NCBI GenBank assembly: GCA_030152605.1
Contig: JASLJB010000108.1
Coordinates: 1-8,889, forward strand
DNA from: Acinetobacter sp.
GTDB lineage: Bacteria > Pseudomonadota > Gammaproteobacteria > Pseudomonadales > Moraxellaceae
Direction of reading: 5' to 3'
DNA length: 8,889 bases
In this document: one piece after another, positions 1 through 5,358 of the stretch
How the letters are laid out: every line of letters starts with the position of its first letter
Position numbering within the stretch: the stretch's first letter is position 1
Position numbers and translations under genes: made by a program
The notes under the pieces: generated by a model
What the model was told of the DNA's origin: nothing
The model's database searches: none
What the model saw: the letters and a program-made list of their open reading frames with translations, nothing else

Positions 1-322
1 AGCACAATTTAATTTAGCCGTATCTTATGAAAAAGGAATCGGTGTTGAGCAAAATAAGCACAAAGCTTTTGAACTTTATAGCAAAGCCGCAGATCAAAAT
101 TTTGCAGAAGCACAAATTAACTTGGGAACGATGTATTTTAACGGAGAGGGTGTGCCTAAAGATGAACATAAAGCTTTGGCATTATTTACCAAAGCGGCTG
201 AGCAAAATCTCCCCGTTGCACAGAATAATTTGAGCTATCTCTATACCAACGTCTTTCATGACCCAGAAAAAGCGCAGTATTGGTCTCAAAAAGCCATTGA
301 GAATGGATATAAAGACGACTGA
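1..322 (+). CDS. Sel1-repeat (TPR-like) protein, 3' end only
   Basis: The reading frame is open from base 2 to the TGA at 320-322, giving 106 residues with no start in the window, so the gene is truncated by the window edge. It contains Sel1-like repeats of 36 residues: one at bases 2-109 and one at 110-217, both with the pattern AQxNL...Y..G.GV......KA......KAA.QN, followed by a degenerate third unit at 218-319 that lacks the G.GV motif and ends in YKDD. Sel1 repeats form alpha-helical solenoids that mediate protein-protein contacts; many bacterial members are secreted or periplasmic, but the N-terminus that would show a signal peptide is missing. The fragment is AT-rich (about 38% GC by hand count of the first 300 bases) compared with the genes to its right. 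It converges on hppD with 104 bases between the stops. The specific function cannot be stated. An ATG inside the second repeat is not a real start, because the repeat continues upstream. Confidence 0.85.
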   Translation, partial: AQFNLAVSYEKGIGVEQNKHKAFELYSKAADQNFAEAQINLGTMYFNGEGVPKDEHKALALFTKAAEQNLPVAQNNLSYLYTNVFHDPEKAQYWSQKAIENGYKDD

Positions 323-426
323 TGATAGAGAAAACCCAACGCTTTTATAGCTTCACGTATATTGACCCTATTTGAATATAGGATGGCGTCGATATCCTGT
401 TACGTCGGCGTCGCATTGAAATCAGC

Positions 427-1488
427 TTAGCTTGAGGGAATATCCAGCACACCACGTTTGATTTGATCACGCTCGATCGACTCGAATAAGGCTTTGAAAT
501 TGCCTTCACCAAAACCATCGTCATCTTTGCGTTGGATAAACTCAAAAAATACTGGCCCGAGCATATTTTCTGAGAAAATTTGCAATAAGAGGCGTTTCTC
601 ACCATTTTGAGTATTGCCATCTAATAAGATGCCGCGTTTCTGTAATTCTTCTGTGGGTTCGCCGTGATCGGGTAAGCGCTCCGGTAGCATGTCATAATAG
701 GTGCTCGGTGGTGGGGTCATAAATTTGGCCCCCAACGCTTTTAACTGATCCCAAGTCTTAATCAAGTCATCGGTAATAAATGCAATATGTTGAATACCTT
801 CGCCGTTAAACCTGCTGAGGAATTCTGCAATCTGACCATTACCTTTTTCAGAGTCTTCATTCAGTGGTATGCGGATCTTTCCATCAGGGGCCGTTAATGC
901 TTTTGAGGTCAGTCCGGTATATTCACCTTTGATATCGAAATAACGAATTTCTTGGAAATTAAAAATTCGGCCGTAAAAATCAGACCAATATTGCATGCGA
1001 CCACGATAGACATTATGCGTGAGGTGATCGATTTCTTTTAATCCAGTCCCCACGGGTTGTAAATCTACACCGTCATAGAATACAAAGTCGCTTTGATAAA
1101 TATCGCGATCTACCAAAAATATAGGTGCGCCACCGATGCCCTTAATCGCAGGGATATTTAACTCCATCGGCCCAATTGGGGAATGGATCGGCTCTGCACC
1201 CAATTCGATCGCCTTGTGAAATGCTTTGGCCGCATCCTGTGTTCTAAATCCCATCGCACAGGCGGAAGGACCATGCTCTTTAAAAAAGTAGGCGGCATAG
1301 GACTCGGGTTGATAATTGACAATAATATTAATCTGACCCTGACGCCATAAATAAACATTTTTAGATTTATGTTTGGCGACTTGAGTAAAGCCAATGCTTT
1401 GGAAAATGCTGTCGAGCTCTCCTTGCTTAGATACGAATTCAATAAATTCAAATCCACACAATTCGAGTGGGTTGGCTGGCTTATTCAT
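427..1488 (-). CDS. hppD: 4-hydroxyphenylpyruvate dioxygenase
   Basis: HppD is a cytosolic Fe(II) enzyme that converts 4-hydroxyphenylpyruvate and O2 to homogentisate and CO2, the entry step of the homogentisate route for tyrosine. The 353-residue length fits bacterial HPPDs. The protein has two VOC modules. The metal ligands can be placed by comparison with the Pseudomonas enzyme (His161, His240, Glu322), each shifted by six residues: His155 in IDHLTHNVYRGRM, His234 in GIQHIAF and Glu316 in PVFFEFIQR. Other family blocks are visible: FDIKGEYTGLTSKA (184-197), RILLDG-like GILLDG (286-291) and the C-terminal GFGEGNFKALFESIERDQ (325-342). The ATG at 1488 is preceded by a Shine-Dalgarno CGAGGA at 1495-1500. 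It is the last gene of the minus-strand cluster and lies 85 bases after the VOC gene, so it may be transcribed with it or partly separately. No clear terminator follows its stop. Confidence 0.97.
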   Translation of the reverse strand: MNKPANPLELCGFEFIEFVSKQGELDSIFQSIGFTQVAKHKSKNVYLWRQGQINIIVNYQPESYAAYFFKEHGPSACAMGFRTQDAAKAFHKAIELGAEPIHSPIGPMELNIPAIKGIGGAPIFLVDRDIYQSDFVFYDGVDLQPVGTGLKEIDHLTHNVYRGRMQYWSDFYGRIFNFQEIRYFDIKGEYTGLTSKALTAPDGKIRIPLNEDSEKGNGQIAEFLSRFNGEGIQHIAFITDDLIKTWDQLKALGAKFMTPPPSTYYDMLPERLPDHGEPTEELQKRGILLDGNTQNGEKRLLLQIFSENMLGPVFFEFIQRKDDDGFGEGNFKALFESIERDQIKRGVLDIPSS

Positions 1489-1510
1489 AGAACATCCTCG
1501 TTGATTTCAC

Positions 1511-1525
1511 TGCAATCCGATTGCA
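1511..1525. repeat. 15-bp perfect palindrome upstream of hppD
   Basis: The arms TGCAATC and GATTGCA are exact reverse complements around a single central base. The palindrome lies 23 bases upstream of the hppD start and directly beside the 14-bp tandem repeats. It could be a protein-binding site or a small hairpin in the VOC-hppD intercistronic RNA. It shares the core GCAAT/ATTGC with the large palindrome upstream of fahA, but with a much shorter spacer, so a common regulator is only a guess. Confidence 0.45.
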
Positions 1526-1526
1526 T

Positions 1527-1564
1527 GGTCTTAGGTGGTCGGTCTCAGGTGGTCGGTCTTAGGT
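1527..1564. repeat. Short tandem repeat, 14-bp unit, about 2.7 copies
   Basis: Three units start at 1527, 1541 and 1555. The first two are GGTCTTAGGTGGTC and GGTCTCAGGTGGTC; the third is partial (GGTCTTAGGT). Each unit is itself made of two related heptads beginning GGT. The array fills nearly half of the 85-base gap between the VOC stop and the hppD start. It overlaps no coding sequence, and the hppD ribosome site lies beyond it at 1495-1500. Confidence 0.8.
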
Positions 1565-1573
1565 CTTGATCGC

Positions 1574-2125
1574 TCATTTTGCCGCTAGCTCATCTGCGTG
1601 CAAGAAATGCGTGTGTTGAGGGGCGCGTTTGGTTTTGCTCCATTGTTCAAGCATGTCTTGTTTTAATTCGTCAGTGATCATGGCGATTTTTTCGGGTGCA
1701 TGCGCATCATCATAGACCAGCTCTAAACGATGACCATTGGGATCGAAGAAGTAAATTGAGTGGAAAATACCGTGATTGGTAATGCCTAATACAGATACGC
1801 CATTGGCTTCTAAATGCGCTTTGGCTGCGATCAGTGCGGCACGATCTTTGACTTTAAATGCAATGTGCTGCACCCATTCTGGGGTGTTTGGGTCACGTCC
1901 CATCTCGGGTTGTGTCGGCAGTTCAAAGAAGGCCAGTACATTGCCGTGACCTGCATCTAAAAACAAATGCATATAGGGATCAAAGGCTTTGGTTGAAGGG
2001 ACATGGTCTTCGGCAAAGGCCAAGATAAAGTCCATATTGAGGTTGCGTTTATACCATTGCACGGTTTCTTGGGCATCCTTGCAACGATAGGCCACGTGGT
2101 GAATCTTTTCGATTTGAATCGTCAT
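1574..2125 (-). CDS. VOC-family protein with extradiol dioxygenase signature; candidate homogentisate-cleaving enzyme
   Basis: This 183-residue protein has the two-module VOC fold shared by glyoxalase I, fosfomycin-resistance proteins and type I extradiol dioxygenases. Module 1 starts at IHHVAY (His10) and ends at LAFFEL (Glu68); module 2 starts at VQHIAF (His87) and ends at HRLELVY (Glu135). His10, His87 and Glu135 match the 2-His-1-carboxylate ligands of extradiol enzymes; Glu68 would complete a glyoxalase-like set. Residues 116-135 fit the extradiol PROSITE pattern PS00082 as I recall it: T-x-H118-x5-I-Y125-x2-D128-P129-x-G131-x3-E135, so the second-shell His and Tyr are also present. A C-terminal tail (about 140-183) extends past the fold. 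The ATG at 2125 has an AAAGGA ribosome site at 2133-2138. It lies 19 bases after maiA, in a pathway cluster that has no hmgA. The family is certain; the substrate is inferred. Glyoxalase-like or accessory roles remain possible. Confidence 0.85.
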   Translation of the reverse strand: MTIQIEKIHHVAYRCKDAQETVQWYKRNLNMDFILAFAEDHVPSTKAFDPYMHLFLDAGHGNVLAFFELPTQPEMGRDPNTPEWVQHIAFKVKDRAALIAAKAHLEANGVSVLGITNHGIFHSIYFFDPNGHRLELVYDDAHAPEKIAMITDELKQDMLEQWSKTKRAPQHTHFLHADELAAK

Positions 2126-2144
2126 GATGGCATCCTTTTATATT

Positions 2145-2789
2145 TTATTCGGCATCCTGCTGCGCATCCGGTGCAGCATTTTGAAATGCGCTCAGCCTAT
2201 TGCAATGCGCATAAATTGATTCGATTTTCGGATAGTCCGTCAAATCAATATTGAAACGTTTTGCATTATAGATCTGGGGGATTAAGCAACAGTCCGCCAA
2301 GCTTGCGGCGTCACCAAAGCAAAACTGTGCATTTGAATCCTGAAGTTGTAGTTCCAAGCCCTTGAGTCCGACACTGATCCAGTGTTGATACCAGCTGTTT
2401 CTCTGTGTTTCTGTACATGCCAAAGGCGCTTTTAAATACTTTAAAACCCGTAAGTTGTTCAATGGATGAATATCACAGGCAATGCTGTGACTAAAGGCTC
2501 GGATGAGTGCACGTTGTCTTAGATCCTGCGGCAGTAACGCTGTTCCGGCATATCGTTCTTCTAAATACTCTAAAATGCTCAAAGATTGGGTCAGTACAAA
2601 CTCACCTTGATCATCATGTTCCACCCAAGTCGGTACCAGTCCAGTGGGATGCAGCTGTCGATAGGCGTGACGATGTTGATCCTTTTTCAGCAAATGCACA
2701 GGGATGATCTCAGCATCCAAACCTTTTAGATTCAAAGCGATCCGTACTCGATAGGCTGCTGAGCTGCGGAAATAACTATACAGTTTCAT
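2145..2789 (-). CDS. maiA: Maleylacetoacetate isomerase (zeta-class GST)
   Basis: MaiA isomerises 4-maleylacetoacetate to 4-fumarylacetoacetate using glutathione, in the cytosol. The 214-residue protein has an N-terminal thioredoxin-like GST domain (about 1-82) and a helical C-terminal domain (about 88-205). Visible landmarks are the zeta-class start RSSAAYRVRIALNLKG (8-23), the cis-proline turn VP (52-53), the glutathione-contacting QS (68-69) in TQSLSILEYLEERY, and the zeta-type block CDIHPLNNLRVLKYL (105-119). The human SSC motif reads SSA here (Ala11 instead of Cys); the Ser pair is kept, so activity is still expected. The frame is open 42 codons upstream to 2915, but that stretch lies inside fahA and has no homology to GSTs. 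The ATG at 2789 begins the family's usual MKLYSYFRSS and has AAGGAC at 2797-2802, seven bases away. The gene overlaps the end of fahA by 14 bases, which implies translational coupling. Confidence 0.95.
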   Translation of the reverse strand: MKLYSYFRSSAAYRVRIALNLKGLDAEIIPVHLLKKDQHRHAYRQLHPTGLVPTWVEHDDQGEFVLTQSLSILEYLEERYAGTALLPQDLRQRALIRAFSHSIACDIHPLNNLRVLKYLKAPLACTETQRNSWYQHWISVGLKGLELQLQDSNAQFCFGDAASLADCCLIPQIYNAKRFNIDLTDYPKIESIYAHCNRLSAFQNAAPDAQQDAE

Positions 2790-4113
2790 CGCTGCTGTCC
2801 TTGGCCTGAGGCTGTAGCACGCTTGAATCAGAAAATTTAAACTGGCGTGCAGGCAGTATTTTTCCTGAGACTTCACCAAAGCCAATACGTAAGCCATCCT
2901 TTTCACAGTAGCCACGCATCACCACACTGTCGCCATCTTCGAGAAAACACCGCTGTTGTTGATCGGGCAAACTGAGCGGACGCGTCGCATTCCATGTCAG
3001 TTCTAACAATGAACCATAAGCGTCTGGTGTCGGACCTGAAATAGTCCCTGAGCCAAGTAAATCGCCGACTTGAACATTACATCCTGCAATGGTGTGATGG
3101 GTCAGTTGCTGCGCCATCGACCAATACATATATTTAAAGTTGGTGTGGCAGATCGGATGCGCACTTTGCGCATGCGCGGTTTTGAGCGCGACACTGAGAT
3201 GAATGTCATAACTGTTGTTGCTGTGGTCTTCAGCCAAGTAGGCCAGCGGGGCGGGATCTTGGATCGGTGAGTTGGTCTTAAAGGGTTCGAGTGCGTCGAG
3301 CGTCACGATCCACGGCGAGATCGAGGAGGCAAAGGTTTTGGCATTAAACGGACCCAAGGGCACGTATTCCCATTGTTGTAAATCCCGTGCTGACCAATCA
3401 TTAAATAACACCATGCCAAAGATATGCGTCCAAGCATCTTCAATGGCAATCGGCTCGCCCAATGCGTTGGCTTTGCCAATGATGAAGCCGGTTTCAAGTT
3501 CAAAATCCAGTTTACGACTTGCTGCAAAAATGGGACGTGCTTGATCGGGCAGTTTGATTTGACCCGAAGGGCGAACAATATCAGTGCCACTCACAATCAC
3601 TGAGCTGGCACGACCATTATAGGCCACGGGCAGTTCCGACCAGTTTGCCAGCAAGGCATTTTGGGGATCACGGAACATACTGCCCACGTTGGTCGCATGT
3701 TCTTTGGATGAGTAGAAATCGGTATAGCCCGGGATCTGAACCGGGAGGTGTAGATAAACATCACTTTGCTTGATCAATACCTGCTGACATAAAGCCGGAT
3801 CGTCCCTGAGTCTGGGATTGTCCGCACTGAATAAATCTTGCAATTCGTGGCGGACTTTTAGCCAGTTGGCTTTTCCTGAGCCAATAAACTTGTTCAAGGT
3901 AGCTTGGTCAAAGTAGTGCTGATTCGGCTCGATCTGTAAAAAACCGTGCGCTTCCAAGGCCGCCATATTGATGACCCAATCACCCAAGGCCACACCCACA
4001 GCGCGTGGCCCGTTTGCGGCGAGACTAAAAACACCATAGGGCAAGTTTTGGATCGGAAAATCTGAGTCAGGCGCAACGTCAATAAACGACTTGAGTAGCT
4101 TACTTTGGGTCAT
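2776..4113 (-). CDS. fahA: Fumarylacetoacetase
   Basis: FahA hydrolyses fumarylacetoacetate to fumarate and acetoacetate, the last step of the homogentisate route. With the chosen start the protein has 445 residues, with an N-terminal SH3-like domain (about 15-120) and the FAH catalytic beta-roll. The residues known from mammalian FAH are all found with a constant shift of six: Asp132 and His139 in YTDFYSSKEHATNVG, Tyr165 in PVAYNGR, Glu205 and Glu207 in LDFELETGF, Asp239, Arg243 and Gln246 in NDWSARDLQQWEYVPLGPF, and Lys259. These bind Ca(II)/Mg(II) and the substrate or form the catalytic dyad. The GDLLGSGTISGP block is at 350-361. An in-frame ATG at 4173 would add 20 residues but has no ribosome site; the ATG at 4113 does, and it starts the family's usual SFIDVAPDSDFPIQNLPYGVFS-like region. 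It is the first gene of the cluster and overlaps maiA by 14 bases. Confidence 0.97.
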   Translation of the reverse strand: MTQSKLLKSFIDVAPDSDFPIQNLPYGVFSLAANGPRAVGVALGDWVINMAALEAHGFLQIEPNQHYFDQATLNKFIGSGKANWLKVRHELQDLFSADNPRLRDDPALCQQVLIKQSDVYLHLPVQIPGYTDFYSSKEHATNVGSMFRDPQNALLANWSELPVAYNGRASSVIVSGTDIVRPSGQIKLPDQARPIFAASRKLDFELETGFIIGKANALGEPIAIEDAWTHIFGMVLFNDWSARDLQQWEYVPLGPFNAKTFASSISPWIVTLDALEPFKTNSPIQDPAPLAYLAEDHSNNSYDIHLSVALKTAHAQSAHPICHTNFKYMYWSMAQQLTHHTIAGCNVQVGDLLGSGTISGPTPDAYGSLLELTWNATRPLSLPDQQQRCFLEDGDSVVMRGYCEKDGLRIGFGEVSGKILPARQFKFSDSSVLQPQAKDSSDETV

Positions 4114-4121
4114 CGATACAT

Positions 4122-4126
4122 TCCTT
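4122..4126 (-). promoter_or_regulatory. Ribosome binding site that decides the fahA start
   Basis: On the minus strand this reads AAGGA, eight bases before the ATG at 4113. The upstream in-frame ATG at 4173 has no comparable site, so the shorter protein is preferred. Confidence 0.75.
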
Positions 4127-4141
4127 GTATTGAGGGACAAA

Positions 4142-4156
4142 CATCGCGATGCGATG
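4142..4156 (-). other. Small hairpin in the presumed fahA leader
   Basis: The arms CATCGC and GCGATG pair perfectly around a three-base loop, and the first ten bases are themselves a palindrome (CATCGCGATG). If the promoter at 4194-4221 is correct, this lies in the leader RNA, 28 bases upstream of the fahA start. It has no T-tract. A role in RNA stability is possible, but chance is also plausible for a six-pair stem. Confidence 0.3.
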
Positions 4157-4193
4157 GCAACTTTAGACTGCATAAATACTGAGCATGTTTTTC

Positions 4194-4221
4194 ATCATAC
4201 TCAATTTACCCGATAACGCAA
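4194..4221 (-). promoter_or_regulatory. Candidate sigma-70 promoter of the fahA cluster
   Basis: On the minus strand there is a -10-like TATGAT at 4194-4199 (five of six consensus bases) and a weak -35-like TTGCGT at 4216-4221, with a 16-base spacer. The -35 element is one arm of the large palindrome, so a protein bound there would compete with RNA polymerase. The predicted start of transcription is near 4187, giving a leader of about 75 bases before fahA. Confidence 0.5.
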
Positions 4222-4246
4222 TACGTAATTTAATTATGTATTGCGT
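4216..4246. promoter_or_regulatory. 31-bp near-perfect palindrome, probable operator
   Basis: The outer arms ACGCAATAC (4216-4224) and GTATTGCGT (4238-4246) are exact reverse complements. Inside them TAATT (4226-4230) and AATTA (4232-4236) also match around the centre at 4231. Only one base pair (4225/4237) breaks the symmetry. A direct repeat CGTAATTT also occurs at 4224-4231 and 4244-4251. The element sits between divergent fahA and the IclR-family gene and covers the -35 of the fahA promoter candidate. That placement suits a repressor site. Pseudomonas HmgR, an IclR protein, is known to control the hmg genes through a palindrome responding to homogentisate; assigning this site to the neighbouring regulator is inferred from that. 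Confidence 0.7.
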
Positions 4247-4274
4247 AATTTGGTTGATGCAGGCATGCTAGAGC

Positions 4275-4306
4275 CTGTTGACAATTCATCAATGAATGCC
4301 CAACAG
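4275..4306. repeat. 32-bp interrupted inverted repeat in the divergent control region
   Basis: Outer arms CTGTTG (4275-4280) and CAACAG (4301-4306) and inner arms ATTCAT (4284-4289) and ATGAAT (4292-4297) share the same centre, with three unpaired bases on each side between outer and inner arms and a two-base centre. Twelve of the fifteen non-central pairs are complementary. It lies 29 bases from the larger palindrome and about 85 bases upstream of the regulator gene. It could be a second operator, a cruciform-prone site, or the site of autoregulation. No T-tract follows in either direction, so it is not a terminator. It includes a TTGACA at 4278-4283 with no convincing -10 downstream. Confidence 0.5.
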
Positions 4307-4322
4307 CCCCTAGGCTTATCAC

Positions 4323-4350
4323 TTTGAAAATATGAGCATTCACGTAGAAT
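4323..4350 (+). promoter_or_regulatory. Candidate promoter of the IclR-family gene
   Basis: TTTGAA at 4323-4328 and TAGAAT at 4345-4350 are separated by 16 bases; the register TTGAAA at 4324-4329 gives 15. A second AT-rich element, TATAAA at 4358-4363, has no good -35. The promoter would give a leader of about 35 bases. The ribosome site is probably GAGAG at 4378-4382, nine bases before the ATG. Confidence 0.35.
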
Positions 4351-4391
4351 AGATCCGTATAAAATCAGCATTACAATGAGAGTCAAAATTC

Positions 4392-5171
4392 ATGTCGGAA
4401 GAAAAAATCCAAGGCGGTGTGCAGTCGCTAGAAGTGGGTCTGCATGTGTTGGATGCCTTGATCGCACATCGACAACCATTGATGTTGAAGCAGTTGGCAG
4501 AAACATTGGACATGCATCCCGCAAAAGTTCATCGCTATGTGGTCAGCTTAGTCCGTATGCGATACGCCAAACAGCAGGATGACGGACGTTATACGCTCGG
4601 CGATCAAGCTTGGCGTTTGGGACTGAATTGTATTCAGCGTACCGATATGATCCAAGCCGCACAGCCGATGATTTATGCGCTGCATGATAAAATTGACTGT
4701 GGTTTGCAGATCAGTAAATGGACGGCGCAAGGCCCTTTGATCGTGCAGAGCATTGAACCCCATCAGCCGATATCAGTGATTACCCGAGTCGGCTCCATCA
4801 TGCCAATGCTGAATTCTGCATCTGGGCGTGCCTATGCGGCGTTTATGCCCGAGCAGGTGATAAAACCGTTGCTTGAACAAGAGTGGCAGTTAAAAAAAAT
4901 ACAGGGCATCGCCGTGTATCCGAGCAACTGGCAGGAATTTCTCCTACTCAAGCAAGAGATTAGAGAGCGTGGTGTGGCGACTGTTTCCGGTGATATGTTG
5001 ATCGGAATCAATGCACTATGCGCACCAGTGTTTAATATGCATGGTGAAATTGAGTTCTGTATCGCTGCGCTAGGCGGGGAGGCACAGTTGCCGGTCGATG
5101 CTGAGCATGAAAAGGTCCAAGCTTTAAAAGCCACTGCACAGGCACTCACGGCATATATGACAACGGTCTAA
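4392..5171 (+). CDS. IclR-family transcriptional regulator, likely regulator of the homogentisate cluster
   Basis: The 259-residue protein has the standard IclR layout. An N-terminal winged helix-turn-helix covers about residues 8-72: GVQSLEVGLHVLDAL, helix LKQLAETLDM (32-41), recognition helix HPAKVHRYVVSLVRM (42-56) and wing DDGRYTLG (63-70). A C-terminal GAF-like effector-binding domain covers about 85-257, with the family blocks GSIMPMLNSASGRAYAAF (134-151) and GVATVSGDMLIGINALCAPVF (194-214). IclR proteins bind palindromic sites as dimers or tetramers and respond to small aromatic or organic acids. The gene is divergent from fahA, with a 278-base control region between them that contains two inverted repeats. 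By analogy with Pseudomonas HmgR, a repressor relieved by homogentisate is plausible, but an activator or another ligand cannot be excluded. The gene converges on pta. The family is certain; the target is an inference from position. Confidence 0.92.
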   Translation: MSEEKIQGGVQSLEVGLHVLDALIAHRQPLMLKQLAETLDMHPAKVHRYVVSLVRMRYAKQQDDGRYTLGDQAWRLGLNCIQRTDMIQAAQPMIYALHDKIDCGLQISKWTAQGPLIVQSIEPHQPISVITRVGSIMPMLNSASGRAYAAFMPEQVIKPLLEQEWQLKKIQGIAVYPSNWQEFLLLKQEIRERGVATVSGDMLIGINALCAPVFNMHGEIEFCIAALGGEAQLPVDAEHEKVQALKATAQALTAYMTTV

Positions 5172-5236
5172 TGAGACTAGGCTTGTGCAATCGAAGCTGC
5201 TTTGTTGTTGGTTCAGTAAATCTTGGCCCATCTCAA

Positions 5237-5259
5237 TGCTGGCAGATCAGCACTTTTTT
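5237..5259 (+). terminator. Weak candidate terminator of the IclR-family gene
   Basis: Arms TGCTG (5237-5241) and CAGCA (5248-5252) form a five-pair stem with a six-base loop, followed after one base by six T (5254-5259). It is 65 bases after the stop codon. The stem is short, so efficiency is doubtful. Confidence 0.4.
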
Positions 5260-5260
5260 G

Positions 5261-5297
5261 ATAAAAAAAGCCATTTCATCCGCAAATGAAATGGCTT
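5261..5297 (-). terminator. Strong rho-independent terminator of ackA-pta
   Basis: Arms AAGCCATTTCAT (5268-5279) and ATGAAATGGCTT (5286-5297) pair perfectly over 12 bases with a six-base loop. On the minus strand the stem runs into seven T (complement of 5263-5269), the classic intrinsic terminator. It begins 61 bases after the pta stop. On the plus strand no T-tract follows the hairpin, so it is mainly a terminator for pta, although the hairpin would also form in the convergent transcript. Confidence 0.88.
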
Positions 5298-5321
5298 GGA
5301 AAACCGGTGAATCGGGGACTG

Positions 5322-5348
5322 CGCTAAACCGCATGATCAGGTTTAGCG
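5322..5348 (-). other. Hairpin directly after the pta stop
   Basis: Arms CGCTAAACC (5322-5330) and GGTTTAGCG (5340-5348) are exact reverse complements with a nine-base loop. The stem begins ten bases after the pta stop codon, but no T-tract follows it. It stands ahead of the strong terminator and may protect the 3' end of the pta RNA or be a remnant terminator. Confidence 0.55.
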
Positions 5349-5358
5349 TGGCTCCGAA

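Noticed and set aside
365..384. Hairpin ACCCTAT / ATAGGAT downstream of hppD
   Set aside because: Only five Watson-Crick pairs plus an A-T closed across a wobble, and no T-tract on either strand, so it is not supported as the hppD or Sel1 terminator.
2790..2915. 42-residue N-terminal extension of maiA
   Set aside because: It lies inside the fahA coding region, has no GST-like sequence, and the ATG at 2789 has a good ribosome site and the family's normal N-terminus.
4114..4173. 20-residue N-terminal extension of fahA
   Set aside because: The upstream ATG has no ribosome site and the extra residues do not resemble fumarylacetoacetase N-termini.
4271..4316. Possible insertion-sequence end or MITE remnant, from GAGCCTGTTG and AGCC/GGCT flanks
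   Set aside because: No transposase fragment, no target duplication and no long terminal repeat; the symmetry is better described as an inverted repeat in a control region.
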